A stretch of 59,641 nt of DNA from contig JALOBM010000007.1 of assembly GCA_023228285.1 (NCBI GenBank), positions 1-59,641 on the forward strand, read 5' to 3'. Source of the stretch: Candidatus Cloacimonadota bacterium (lineage in GTDB: Bacteria > Cloacimonadota > Cloacimonadia > Cloacimonadales > Cloacimonadaceae). The notes under the pieces are model-generated. The model was not told the origin of the DNA, did not search any database, and saw only the letters and a list, made by a program, of their open reading frames with translations. This document shows positions 8,259 to 17,089 of this stretch, piece by piece (within the stretch, counting starts at the first letter, position 1; the number at the start of each line of letters is the position of its first letter). Position numbers and translations under genes: made by a program.

Positions 8259-9239
8259 ATGAATATCCACAATGTGCACATCCTTTATCTGCTGTTGCTC
8301 GTTCCGCTGTTCATATGGCTGATTCTGCGGATGAAGAAAGCCTATGAGAGTAAGTTCCGGCATTATGCCCATCAGGACTTTCTGGACGTATATCTGGCAA
8401 AACGCTCTCCGTTCTACAATGGGTTGAAGCTGTTTCTTCTGCTAGCGGCTTTCAGCCTGATAATCGTGGCGCTGGCGCGTCCGCAATGGGACTTTTCCGA
8501 GCAGGAAATGAGTAATATGGGCATGGACATCATCTTTGCCATTGATATATCGCGCAGCATGGAAGCTACAGACATCAGCCCCGACAGGCTCACCCGCTCC
8601 ATACTGCAGGTATCAGCTTTTTGTGATCAATTGGATTCAGATCGCTTGGGCATTATCTCCTTTGCGGGGTCAGCTACTGTGGAATGCCCGCTCACGGATG
8701 ACCACGAGGCAGTAAAAATGGTATTAAGCAGCCTCAGCACGGATTCTGCAGCACGACCGGGAACGGATATCGGCAGAGCGCTGGATCTAGCCAGATCAGC
8801 TTTCAATGCAGGTGCCGGAGGCGGAGTATTGATCTTGATCTCAGACGGGGAGGATATCACTGGCAATACTATCTCCAAAGCTCGTGACCTTGCCAGCGAC
8901 GGAGTGCGGATCTACAGCATGGGAGTAGGCTCTGAAGCGGGAGCGGTGATCATCAATCCCTACACCGGAGCAGAACACGTCAGCAAGCTGGATACCGAGA
9001 CTTTGCAACGTATTGCCCGAGTGAGCGGGGGAGAGTTTTACCACATCACGCCATCCGCATCCGAAATCCAACTGCTGCTGTCTCGCATATACCAAAGCGA
9101 GAAAGAGCATATCAGCAGTCACCGGGTATCTATGTATAAAGAGCAGTATCACATATTTGTGATTGCCGCGCTGTTGATAATCGCTTTGGAAAGCATGATA
9201 CTGCCGTATAGAAAACAGATAAGGGATCTAAAGCTATGA
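8259..9239 (+). CDS. batB: BatB, VWA-domain membrane protein
   Basis: A 326-residue paralogue of BatA with the same layout: two N-terminal helices, the RPQWDFSEQ linker, a VWA domain with metal site DISRSMEATD (96-105) and ILISDGEDITG, and a C-terminal helix (IFVIAALLIIALESMIL). BatA and BatB adjacent in this order is diagnostic of the Bat operon. The stop codon overlaps the batC start. Confidence 0.93.
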   Translation: MNIHNVHILYLLLLVPLFIWLILRMKKAYESKFRHYAHQDFLDVYLAKRSPFYNGLKLFLLLAAFSLIIVALARPQWDFSEQEMSNMGMDIIFAIDISRSMEATDISPDRLTRSILQVSAFCDQLDSDRLGIISFAGSATVECPLTDDHEAVKMVLSSLSTDSAARPGTDIGRALDLARSAFNAGAGGGVLILISDGEDITGNTISKARDLASDGVRIYSMGVGSEAGAVIINPYTGAEHVSKLDTETLQRIARVSGGEFYHITPSASEIQLLLSRIYQSEKEHISSHRVSMYKEQYHIFVIAALLIIALESMILPYRKQIRDLKL

Positions 9240-9814
9240 AGCGCAAGCGCGGGGTTCTATTGCTGTTACTGGCTCTCGCCCTGTTGATTCCGGGTTTGGA
9301 TTTGCTCCTGCGCAAGCACTCTGTGTACAACAGCCTGGGAGAATGGCTGTATCGGCAAGAGCGTTTTGACAAGGCGGCAAAAGTCTTCGACGGGCTGGCC
9401 GAAGAGGAAGAAGGAGCCGCCAATCTGGCCAAATCGCTTTATAAGCAAGGTGAATATGACGGCGCTTCCGAGGCTGCTGAGCAAGCCTTGCAAAAATCGG
9501 AGGATAAAGCTGACTTGCATTACGACAGAGGCAATATCGCATATATGAAAGAGGACTACAAAACTGCCGTGGAAGAATATGAGAAGGCTCTGCTAATGAA
9601 TCCCGAGGATGATGATGCCCGGGAAAACCTGGAACTCGCCTTGACCAAGCTGGATGAAAACCAAGCTTCCCCTCCGCCAGAACCCAAAGAGGATGAAGAC
9701 CAAAGAAATGAAGAAGAAGTACGCAATATTCTGGATGCTTTGGATTTTCTGGAAGCCCGGGAACGAAAACAACAGAGTAAACAGGGAGCACCCCAAACCG
9801 ATTATTGGTGGTAA
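9236..9814 (+). CDS. batC: BatC, TPR protein
   Basis: A 192-residue protein with an N-terminal signal-anchor (VLLLLLALALLIPGLDLLL) followed by about three tetratricopeptide repeats; the clearest starts at DLHYDRGNIAYMKEDY. A charged Pro/Glu tail ends in the short motif TDYWW, as other BatC proteins end in an aromatic DW-like motif. It probably scaffolds the periplasmic Bat complex. It overlaps batB by 4 bp and ends just before batD. Confidence 0.88.
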   Translation: MKRKRGVLLLLLALALLIPGLDLLLRKHSVYNSLGEWLYRQERFDKAAKVFDGLAEEEEGAANLAKSLYKQGEYDGASEAAEQALQKSEDKADLHYDRGNIAYMKEDYKTAVEEYEKALLMNPEDDDARENLELALTKLDENQASPPPEPKEDEDQRNEEEVRNILDALDFLEARERKQQSKQGAPQTDYWW

Positions 9815-9816
9815 AG

Positions 9817-11571
9817 ATGAAACCTACGATCGTGCTACTACTTCTTATGATGCCTTTGCTGCTTTCTGCTCTTAGCGTTACGGCATCGGTAAATAAGACT
9901 ACTATCGAGAGCTCAGACCGCTTGGAGTATACTATTCGCATCAAGAGTGACAAGGCATTCAATGCATCTGAACCGCAAGCGCCAAAGATCGATAACTTCA
10001 GCTTTGTGAATATGACCAGCTCCACCCGTGCCAGCAGCAGCGTTATAAACTTCAAGGTTGAGCGCGTTCATGAGCGCTTATATACATATATATATGTCCC
10101 ATTAGGAGTAGGCAGCAGCACAATCCCCGCACAAAGTGTAAGGGTGGACAACAAAGTTTACACCACCAAAGCCATCAACGTTACGGTAGTCAAATCCACC
10201 ACTTCCAGATCCCAGAGCAATCCTGCTTCTCCTGGCGCTTCGGGAATCATTGATCCGGATTTTCCATGGTCTGCAAGCAGGATGACTGGCACAACCACTC
10301 TACTGGCACTACCTCGTCACCAAAAGGTTTATAAAGGCGAGCCTACCGTAATATCCTACTATCTTTATACCGATCAGATGGTGCGCTCTTTCAATCTCGA
10401 TGATGAGCAGGATTTCCCAGGCTATGGCAAAAGCGTGTATGAACAACCAAACATGCTGGATTATGAAGTGGTTACTCATGAAGGGAAGCGCTTTCAAAGG
10501 GCCTTGATCAAGCGACTAGTACTCTCTCCCAATCAAACCGGGGAGTTGAGAGCTCCAGAGCTGGCGGGAAGCGCCAGAATCTATGAATTCGGCTATATGA
10601 ATCAACCTCTGCGCTCTCAGGATGCCTGGCTGGAAGTATTACCTCTGCCCAAAGATGGTGTACCCCAAAGCTTTAGCGGAGCAGTAGGGACATTTGAACT
10701 AAGCGATACCATCAGTGATAAGGAAATCAGCTTGGGCGAAGCTATTACCTTCAGTTTACGCATCGCTGGGAAAGGGAACTACAATCAATTTGGCAATCCT
10801 GCTTTTCCAAAGAGTGAGGCTCAGGTGTCCAGTCCGATGGCTGTGGATAAACTAAATGCTGGTATTGAAGGAAGCAGAGTGCTGTATTATACCATTATAC
10901 CAGCCGAAAAAGGCATATACACCATGCCTTCGCTCACTTTCTCCTGGTTCGATCCGGATGCGGGAGTATATCGCAGCTACAGCAGCAAAAGTCACGAGAT
11001 AAAAGTGAAAAGCGCCAATGTGATCAGCTATTTCTCCGGATTGCTGGATAATAGTAAACAGATGACTCTGCGTCCCATGCTTTCACGCTCGGAATATCCC
11101 GATTATCCGAATATACTGCAAAAGAGCTGGTATTGGCTGATAGTAGCGGCGATCCTTTTGGGCTTTGGTGCGGTTCTGTATTTCAGCTTTCATCGCATCA
11201 AACGGCAACGTGATCCACAGAGTTATGCCCGGATGATGGCAGATAAAGCATTAAAGAAATATCTACAAACCGCTCAAGCTGCAGCAGCAAAGGGCAGCAA
11301 GGAATTCTACATCCTGGCGGAAAACGGTTTTATGCGTTATCTCAGCGATAAACTCGGCATAGGGATGGGCTTGTCCACAGCGGAGAAGCTTGTTTACCTG
11401 GAAAAGATGAATGTTTCCGAAGAGCTCTTGGATAGTACCCGGCGCTTCATTGAGAGTTGCCAGTGGCACCGTTTTTCGCCCCAGGAAGCAGATCCTGCGG
11501 AGATAATGCAGGATCTGGAGCTCTTGAAGCATATTGTTGCCGGATTTTGCCGCAACGGAGGCAGAGGATGA
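9817..11571 (+). CDS. batD: BatD, oxygen-tolerance family protein
   Basis: A 584-residue protein matching the BatD family: a signal peptide (LLLMMPLLLSALSVTASV), a large periplasmic beta-sandwich region of repeated Ig-like domains (VNKTTIESSDRLEYTIRI near the start), one transmembrane helix (WYWLIVAAILLGFGAVLYF) and a cytoplasmic helical tail. The ATG at 9817 is preferred; an in-frame TTG/GTG pair at 9805-9810 lies inside the end of batC. The stop overlaps the batE start as ATGA. Confidence 0.9.
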   Translation: MKPTIVLLLLMMPLLLSALSVTASVNKTTIESSDRLEYTIRIKSDKAFNASEPQAPKIDNFSFVNMTSSTRASSSVINFKVERVHERLYTYIYVPLGVGSSTIPAQSVRVDNKVYTTKAINVTVVKSTTSRSQSNPASPGASGIIDPDFPWSASRMTGTTTLLALPRHQKVYKGEPTVISYYLYTDQMVRSFNLDDEQDFPGYGKSVYEQPNMLDYEVVTHEGKRFQRALIKRLVLSPNQTGELRAPELAGSARIYEFGYMNQPLRSQDAWLEVLPLPKDGVPQSFSGAVGTFELSDTISDKEISLGEAITFSLRIAGKGNYNQFGNPAFPKSEAQVSSPMAVDKLNAGIEGSRVLYYTIIPAEKGIYTMPSLTFSWFDPDAGVYRSYSSKSHEIKVKSANVISYFSGLLDNSKQMTLRPMLSRSEYPDYPNILQKSWYWLIVAAILLGFGAVLYFSFHRIKRQRDPQSYARMMADKALKKYLQTAQAAAAKGSKEFYILAENGFMRYLSDKLGIGMGLSTAEKLVYLEKMNVSEELLDSTRRFIESCQWHRFSPQEADPAEIMQDLELLKHIVAGFCRNGGRG

Positions 11572-12266
11572 AAAGACTATGCATAGCGCTGATACTGGTC
11601 GGCTTGGTCAGCCTGTCGGCAGCCAATGAATTCGATAGAATGAAAGAGCTGGAGAGTAAAGGTATTCAAAACCCTGATCTATACTACAATCTTGGCGTAA
11701 GCTATTGGCAAACCGGTCAAAGTGGTATGGCTACGCTGTATTTCTTGAAAGCTCTACACCTGAATTCTGCACATAAAGCAGCCCAAGAAAATTTGAACTA
11801 TACCATCAATCTCTCTCAGGATCACGAGCTGTACCCTCAAAGACCCTTTCTGCTAAGAGTGGCATTGCAAACTTATGACTTTATGAATCTGAACCGAATG
11901 GCGATACTGTGTCTGGTACTACTGATTTTGTGCGCTCTTGGCTTTGTTTGGTATGTGAATTATGACCCTGAACGGGAAAAGGGATTGCCAAGCCTGGTAT
12001 TGGGAATTCTGCTGGTATTGATGCTCCTCTCAGTGGGATTCACGGGTTTCAAAGCTTATCGCCGAGCGCACAATGTACAGGCGGTTCTTATCGAGAGTAG
12101 AGCAGACCTTAGGACTGAAGCGCGGTCAGATTCCCCCCGTGTGGCGCAAATCCATGAAGGGATCATTCTAAAGCTTAAACAAAGTGAAGGGGAATGGACT
12201 TTTGTGATCCTGCCCAATGGTCAAACAGGCTGGATTGAAGAAAAGGCTATCGCACGAGTAAAATAA
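11568..12266 (+). CDS. batE: BatE, TPR protein with C-terminal SH3 domain
   Basis: A 232-residue membrane protein: signal peptide (IALILVGLVSLSAA), one or two TPRs (NPDLYYNLGVSYWQTGQ), two transmembrane helices (MAILCLVLLILCALGFVW and SLVLGILLVLMLLSVGF) and a bacterial SH3 domain at the end (AVLIESRADLRTEARSDSP to GQTGWIEEKAI). TPR plus SH3b is the BatE architecture. The frame is open far upstream inside batD, but the ATG at 11568 has GGAGGCAGAGG before it and overlaps the batD stop. It is the last gene of the operon. Confidence 0.9.
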   Translation: MKRLCIALILVGLVSLSAANEFDRMKELESKGIQNPDLYYNLGVSYWQTGQSGMATLYFLKALHLNSAHKAAQENLNYTINLSQDHELYPQRPFLLRVALQTYDFMNLNRMAILCLVLLILCALGFVWYVNYDPEREKGLPSLVLGILLVLMLLSVGFTGFKAYRRAHNVQAVLIESRADLRTEARSDSPRVAQIHEGIILKLKQSEGEWTFVILPNGQTGWIEEKAIARVK

Positions 12267-12444
12267 GTCCTGATGGTAGTTTGGAGCTCAAGTCGGCAAT
12301 ATTCACGAACAGTTGTAACCAGTTATACAGCCGACTAGGATTACAACGACAGGATTGCTGCGATGGATAACATGTAGGTCAAAGAGCTCGTAGAAAGAGG
12401 TCAGTTCGACAATGGGCAAGGCACTTTATCCTCCAGGCATTGCC

Positions 12445-12542
12445 GGTAGCTCCGCTTAGCTTCGCACCAAGAAAAAAGCGTAGCATCGGAATGCTACGAT
12501 ACGCCTCCATGCGCTGCGGGTAGCTCGGCTTCGCTCCGTACC
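12445..12542. repeat. Family C palindromic element, copy C1
   Basis: A perfect 8-bp hairpin, CGTAGCAT/ATGCTACG at 12479-12498, has a 4-nt loop and on the minus strand is followed by CTTTTTTC, so it can act as a terminator. Two related 24-bp arms flank it at 12445-12468 and 12519-12542, both beginning GGTAGCTC and ending ACC. The hairpin recurs at 47834. Confidence 0.65.
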
Positions 12543-12717
12543 CTCGCTGATATCTGTTTCGCACTCCGGGCTTCTTAGGCAATCCAACATGGATTCCTGC
12601 AATCCACTCAAGCGAGGATTCAACGTATCATAATGTGATAATCAGCGTATATCTGTTCGATCTGTATAAGCTGCGTTCAACTAATCTTCCCTGGTATCAG
12701 GCAATACATAGCAGAAC

Positions 12718-12745
12718 AAAAAAAAGTGGAATCCGGAGACTCCAC
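12718..12745 (-). terminator. Terminator of the peptidyl-prolyl isomerase gene
   Basis: On the minus strand a GTGGA/TCCAC stem (plus 12741-12745 and 12726-12730) is followed by a run of T residues, 22 bp after the stop codon. The stem is short, but position and T-run fit. Confidence 0.55.
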
Positions 12746-12766
12746 CTTTATTTAGTTGGTGATTAC

Positions 12767-14815
12767 TTATTCATCTTCAAGGTTTTCGAAATCTTCAAAG
12801 CCATCCAGATTTCCTTCCAGACTGTCGATCATAAAGCGGGCAGATTCATGTAACTCCCCTTCCGGATAGCGAGTGAGGAACTCACGGAAAAGCTTCAGGG
12901 CTTCATCCGTATCCTTGATCTCTTCGGAAGTGAGGAAAGCTTTCATAAAGAAGGCTTTATAATCATCTACACCGTTGTTGTAAGTCTTGATGATCTGATC
13001 AAAGAACACTGTGGCATCCTTGAAGTTGCGGTTTCTGGCGGCATTATCGGCATATTCGAAAAGCTCATCCGCAGTAAGTGTCAGTTTCACTCTCTCTGGG
13101 TATTTCCTCATGTTGTACTGCACAAAGAGTTCTTCTTTTACACGTTCCTGTGTCTCTCTTTCCTTTTCCTGCTTGATGGCCTTCAAGATGCGGGGCTCCA
13201 CTTCTACTGCGGGGCGATAGCTCTTTGGCGTCTCGGACAAAGTGCGGAAGAACACGATGTCGCCATTGGCGGTGGTGAATACGGGTGACAGGTAGCCTAC
13301 GGGATTGTCCCAAATGCGTTTCGAGAAATCCGCATCCTGCACCAATCCTGTTACGATACCGTTGTCATATTGGTTTTCGTAGATGGATTTCTGGGGTTTT
13401 GTAGAGTATTTGCTGATGATCTTTTCGATGTCTTTTTCATTATTTTTCTTGAGCGCTTTATTGAACTTGCTCCAGGCTTTCTTTGCAGTTTTATTATCTT
13501 CAAAGAAGAGCACTTGGATAGAGCGATGAGCAGGCATGGAGTATTCTTCTTTGTCCAGTTCGTAGCGTTCGGCTATTTCTTCATTGCTAACCTCTATGGT
13601 TTCCAATACCAGGATTTCAAAAGCTCGGCGCAAGATAGTGTTGCGACGCAGCATCAGGTAATTTTCGTTATTTTCGAAATAGCGTTCGTAACCGAGGGCT
13701 TTTCCATCTATTACAAATAGTTCCTGGATCAGGTTTTGTTCCATCAAGGCCATGGGACCGCCACCGCGGGCGTAATAAAGCTGTTCTTGAGGACTGCGCT
13801 TGGAATAATCCGCCAAGAATTCTTTTACTCTGATATCTCTGATGTCGTTGTGGGGTGAACTCACTGCTATCAGGTCTTTAATCTCGTCGTTTTTGGCCAA
13901 TTCAGTCAGGTCGATGCGATTCACCAAGGTGGTATCGATGGAGACATGGTATTTTTCCTTCAATTGGGCGCGCAGGCTTTCCAGGACTTCTCTTTCTTTT
14001 TTAGGACGTAGGCGCTGTTCCACTTCGGTTCTTACTTCGCTGAGTTCTCTTTGACGACCGGGAATGCGGTTCACTGTGCGAAACAGATGCCAACCCATAT
14101 CGGTTTGGATGGGGCCGTTGATCTTCAGGGAATCTACGGTGCTTTCGGCAATAGCATCTTCCAGGGCCTGATCGTTCCCCACGCCAGGGATGTTGCCATT
14201 GAGGGTGATGTGTTTTATCACGCCTTTCAGTCCCTTGGCGTAAGTGTTTTGATTGTATTTATCCGATACTTGGGCAAAAGATGCGCCGGCATTCAGCTCG
14301 GCGATAGCGGCGATTGCATCTTCTTCTGTAGCAGTTTGAATGTAGTGGATGGTGATATTGGGGCTTTGATAGAAGAGCTGGAGATTGTCGTTGTAGAACT
14401 CTTGATAATCTTCTTCATCGAGTACTACCAGATCGGTAACGTGGCGTTTGTAATACTCCTGCAAGTAAAAATTGCGCTGGAGTTCAGCTAACTTTTCGGT
14501 CACTTCCGGACTCTTATCGATGCCCATTTCCAGAGCTTTCCTGTAGAAAACATCTTCGGTACTGATGATGTCCAAGATTTGAAGCTGGCCATCCGTTGTG
14601 AGAAAACGACCACGGTGTACAGCAGGGATTTTTTCTATCCTAGCCATGATATCTGCGCGTAGTATTTGGCCACCGTCATATTCAGCAAGGATATCGCGGT
14701 CGTCCAACAAATTGGAATTGGTAACTGCTGTGGGACTGATCTCAACCGCGCCTAGCATTGCGGATAGTAGTAATGTCAGGCTGCATAATAGTAGTTTCTG
14801 TAAGGATGATGACAT
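12767..14815 (-). CDS. Periplasmic peptidyl-prolyl cis-trans isomerase (SurA/PpiC type)
   Basis: A 682-residue exported folding factor. It has a signal peptide (LLLCSLTLLLSAMLGAVE), an N-terminal chaperone-like helical region and a parvulin (PpiC) domain from about NITIHYIQTATEEDA to TDMGWHLFRTVNR. A second, degenerate parvulin-like segment (HRSIQVLFFEDNKTA onward) is followed by a TPR-like C-terminus (ALKLFREFLTRYPEGELHESA). The role would be outer-membrane and secreted protein folding, as for SurA. The frame is open for 24 more codons, but the ATG at 14815 is preceded by GAAGGAG at ideal spacing and gives the signal peptide. Confidence 0.88.
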   Translation of the reverse strand: MSSSLQKLLLCSLTLLLSAMLGAVEISPTAVTNSNLLDDRDILAEYDGGQILRADIMARIEKIPAVHRGRFLTTDGQLQILDIISTEDVFYRKALEMGIDKSPEVTEKLAELQRNFYLQEYYKRHVTDLVVLDEEDYQEFYNDNLQLFYQSPNITIHYIQTATEEDAIAAIAELNAGASFAQVSDKYNQNTYAKGLKGVIKHITLNGNIPGVGNDQALEDAIAESTVDSLKINGPIQTDMGWHLFRTVNRIPGRQRELSEVRTEVEQRLRPKKEREVLESLRAQLKEKYHVSIDTTLVNRIDLTELAKNDEIKDLIAVSSPHNDIRDIRVKEFLADYSKRSPQEQLYYARGGGPMALMEQNLIQELFVIDGKALGYERYFENNENYLMLRRNTILRRAFEILVLETIEVSNEEIAERYELDKEEYSMPAHRSIQVLFFEDNKTAKKAWSKFNKALKKNNEKDIEKIISKYSTKPQKSIYENQYDNGIVTGLVQDADFSKRIWDNPVGYLSPVFTTANGDIVFFRTLSETPKSYRPAVEVEPRILKAIKQEKERETQERVKEELFVQYNMRKYPERVKLTLTADELFEYADNAARNRNFKDATVFFDQIIKTYNNGVDDYKAFFMKAFLTSEEIKDTDEALKLFREFLTRYPEGELHESARFMIDSLEGNLDGFEDFENLEDE

Positions 14816-15035
14816 TCTGGCTCCTTCATTTTTATCAGTAATTATGTTTGAATAATGACACAAACTCAAAGTCACAAAATGCGTCAAGCCTTTTGTTTAT
14901 AGTTTTATCGGTACAAAAATGCAGAGCATTTGATTCTTATTACCTGCATGCATGGGTTTTCACTGCACAATAAATTCTGTTGCGGCTATGTCTTTGTCGG
15001 TTGAATGCTCGCTTGCCATTCATTCTCATTATTTC

Positions 15036-15112
15036 AAGCAGTGCTGAAACAGATATCAAGCCGTTATCAAGCAGTGACCACTCGATGATCACCCGATGAT
15101 ATCTGCTTCATA
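15036..15112 (-). repeat. Family A dispersed repeat, copy A2
   Basis: The core is 15050-15105 (56 bp), in minus orientation. Read on that strand it carries CAGATATCA, the two 11-bp units ATCATCGGGTG and ATCATCGAGTG, and TTGATATCTG at the end, so the terminal inverted repeats are perfect over 9 bp in this copy. Confidence 0.88.
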
Positions 15113-15138
15113 TCAAGACGAAGCACTGACCATTTATC

Positions 15139-15318
15139 TTGGATAATGCGATTGGGGTTCATTTGGTCTTATGTATCTTATTGTATACCTAAATGTTATA
15201 TATTAAATAGAGTTCAATATCGGGGGTGGATTCTATGTATTGCCCGAAGTCCAGGTCACCCCATTTCTTATATTAACAGAGACAGAAAGCATAGGTATTT
15301 TGAACTTAGGGCATTATT
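15139..15318 (+). repeat. Family B dispersed repeat, copy B2
   Basis: It begins with GGATAAT, then TTCATTTGGTCTTATGTAT, GTTATATATTAAATAGAG, GAGTTCA, GGGGGTGG, CGAAGTCC, CACCCC and AACAGAGACAG. The first hairpin arm is partly decayed compared with B1 and B4. It lies 27 bp from A2. Confidence 0.8.
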
Positions 15319-15499
15319 TGGGTTAATGTGGATAGTCCCCTAGACCCTGAAGAATTTGTTCACGAATTGCTACAGATCACCACCAAATCAATGGAAGGGA
15401 AACGATACGGATAAATAGAGATTGACAAATATAATGAATTGGGAAAAAGTGAATTTACGCCTTGTTCTGATGCACTGATGAGTTTCTTTTCACTGATTT

Positions 15500-15516
15500 T
15501 TGGCACGCATCGTGCA
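15500..15516 (+). promoter_or_regulatory. Sigma-54 (-24/-12) promoter of the pilus cluster
   Basis: The sequence TTGGCACGCATCGTGCA places GG at 15502-15503 and GC at 15514-15515, exactly 10 nt between them as required by RpoN. It matches the consensus TGGCACG-N4-TTGCA except for one base. The predicted start site near 15527 leaves a leader of about 37 nt to the pilin ATG. Pilin genes are sigma-54 dependent in several other bacteria. No NtrC-type activator is in the window. Confidence 0.8.
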
Positions 15517-15563
15517 TATATAGATTGGCAAGAAATAAAACGATCCCCTAGGAGGATACAAAA

Positions 15564-16001
15564 ATGCTCAGAAACCTGAAAAACCAAAAGGGTTTTACCC
15601 TTATCGAAGTGTTGGTGGTGGTTATCATAGTTGCCATCTTGGCTGCTATCGCCGTTCCGCGTTACTTGCGTTATGTTGAAAAATCCCGCAGCACAGAAGC
15701 ACAGACTGCAATATCAACACTCCGCAAGGCCTTCGATATTCATCTGCAAACCACTGGTTCCACCGATGGCTACTCCATTGATGAAGCTCTCAAAGATGCC
15801 AACATTGGTGTATCCACTCTGAAGAACTGGAAGTTTGAAGTAACTGGTAATCCGCCCCGTCAGTATGTCGCAACATCCTTACAGGACTTCGCTGGTGGTG
15901 AAGGCAAACAAGTGATTTACGACGTAGTGGAAGCTCAATTCCACGGCTATGGAATCGATACCTGGACAAACCCTGAGTCCGGAGGAATGGAAGCCGACTA
16001 A
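15564..16001 (+). CDS. Type IV major pilin-like protein
   Basis: A 145-residue prepilin with a short leader and the type III signal G|FTLIEVLVVVIIVAILAAIA, including Glu at +5, followed by the conserved AVPRYLRYVEKSR segment typical of pilins and GspG pseudopilins. The globular part is small and has no Cys pair. It is preceded by AGGAGG and a sigma-54 promoter and is first in the cluster, which fits a highly expressed major subunit. It needs a prepilin peptidase (PilD), which is not in the window. Confidence 0.92.
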   Translation: MLRNLKNQKGFTLIEVLVVVIIVAILAAIAVPRYLRYVEKSRSTEAQTAISTLRKAFDIHLQTTGSTDGYSIDEALKDANIGVSTLKNWKFEVTGNPPRQYVATSLQDFAGGEGKQVIYDVVEAQFHGYGIDTWTNPESGGMEAD

Positions 16002-16019
16002 TCAAGGGAGGACGGTACT

Positions 16020-17075
16020 TTGACAATTCATGAACTATTACGCTTCACCGCCGAGGCGGGAGCGTCTGACCTTCATGTTGCCGTAGGCTCGCACCCCATG
16101 GTGCGAGTCAACGGTAGAATGAAAAAACTCAACCTTCCGGTCCTAAATTTGGAAGATGTTGAGAATCTCGTAGATGGAGTGATGAACGAAGTGCAACAGG
16201 AGATGTTTAGAAAGAATCTGGAAATCGACTTTTCCACAAAGCTTTCAAACGATGTTCGCTTCCGTGTAAATGCATTCCATCAGATAAACGGTATTTCTGC
16301 TGCTTTCCGCGTGATTCCAAACGAAATCAAGAGTTACGATGAGCTACGCCTACCCGAGATTCTCAAACGCCTTACAAAAAAGGAAAAGGGACTTATACTG
16401 GTTACTGGGCCCACCGGAAGCGGCAAATCTACCACTTTAGCTACAATGATCGACAGTATCAACGACAGTAGATACTGCCATATTATTACAGTGGAAGACC
16501 CCATCGAATTCGTACATCGCAGCAAAAACAGCCTGATCAACCAACGTGAGTTGGGCCACGATACTTGGAGCTTCACCGCGGCGCTTCGCAGTGCCTTACG
16601 TGAAGACCCGGACGTAATCCTGGTAGGTGAAATGCGCGATCTGGAGACTGTGTCACTTGCGTTGACAGCTGCAGAAACCGGTCACTTGGTTTTTGCCACG
16701 CTGCATACCGGAAGCTGCACCAAATCCATAGACCGTATCATCGATATGTTCCCCAAGGAGCAACAGCAACAAGTGCGCTCCATGCTTTCGGAATCTCTGG
16801 AAGCAGTGATCTCACAAACCCTGTTACCCACAAAAGACGGCAAAGGCCGCGTGCCCGCAGTGGAAATTATGCTGGCTAACGCCGCCGTGAGAAACCTGAT
16901 TCGCGAAGAAAAGACCTACCAGATACCCTCCATCATTCAAGCCTCTACCAAGGAAGGTATGCAAACCAGAGATCAATCTCTTTACAATCTGGTAATGAAC
17001 AACTACGTGGAACGTACAGTGGCCGAAGAAGTGGCGGAAAATCCCAAACTCTTTGCCACGGGTGCCGGTTTCTAA
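16020..17075 (+). CDS. pilT: PilT, pilus retraction ATPase
   Basis: A 351-residue hexameric ATPase of the PilT type. The N-terminal domain is followed by Walker A GPTGSGKST (about 130-138), the Asp box DPIEFVH, Walker B (VILVGEMRDLETV) and the His box (TGHLVFATLHTG). Length is that of PilT rather than PilB. The start is TTG at 16020, behind GGGAGGAC. It follows the pilin by 18 bp. Its presence argues for a retractable type IV pilus rather than a type II secretion system. Confidence 0.95.
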   Translation: MTIHELLRFTAEAGASDLHVAVGSHPMVRVNGRMKKLNLPVLNLEDVENLVDGVMNEVQQEMFRKNLEIDFSTKLSNDVRFRVNAFHQINGISAAFRVIPNEIKSYDELRLPEILKRLTKKEKGLILVTGPTGSGKSTTLATMIDSINDSRYCHIITVEDPIEFVHRSKNSLINQRELGHDTWSFTAALRSALREDPDVILVGEMRDLETVSLALTAAETGHLVFATLHTGSCTKSIDRIIDMFPKEQQQQVRSMLSESLEAVISQTLLPTKDGKGRVPAVEIMLANAAVRNLIREEKTYQIPSIIQASTKEGMQTRDQSLYNLVMNNYVERTVAEEVAENPKLFATGAGF

Positions 17076-17089
17076 AGGGATGGCTTAGG

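Larger units (their letters stand above)
12267..12766. other. Convergent gap with a palindromic element
   Basis: The gap lies between the convergent batE and peptidyl-prolyl isomerase genes. It holds the family C hairpin region and a terminator for the minus-strand gene. A short segment near 12696-12710 shares CAGGCAATACATAG with family B repeats. The open frame on the minus strand at 12379-12582 is rich in Arg and Tyr, covers the palindromic arms, and is not convincing as a gene. Confidence 0.5.
14816..15563. other. Divergent gap: repeats A2 and B2 and the pilin promoter
   Basis: About 750 bp between divergently read genes. It holds a family A repeat (minus), a family B repeat (plus) and, at the right end, a sigma-54 promoter for the pilus cluster. 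No coding frame is supported. Confidence 0.6.

Noticed and set aside
12379..12582. Minus-strand open frame of 67 codons rich in Arg and Tyr
   Set aside because: It is made of the two palindromic arms and hairpin of the family C element, has no ribosome-binding site and no protein-like pattern.
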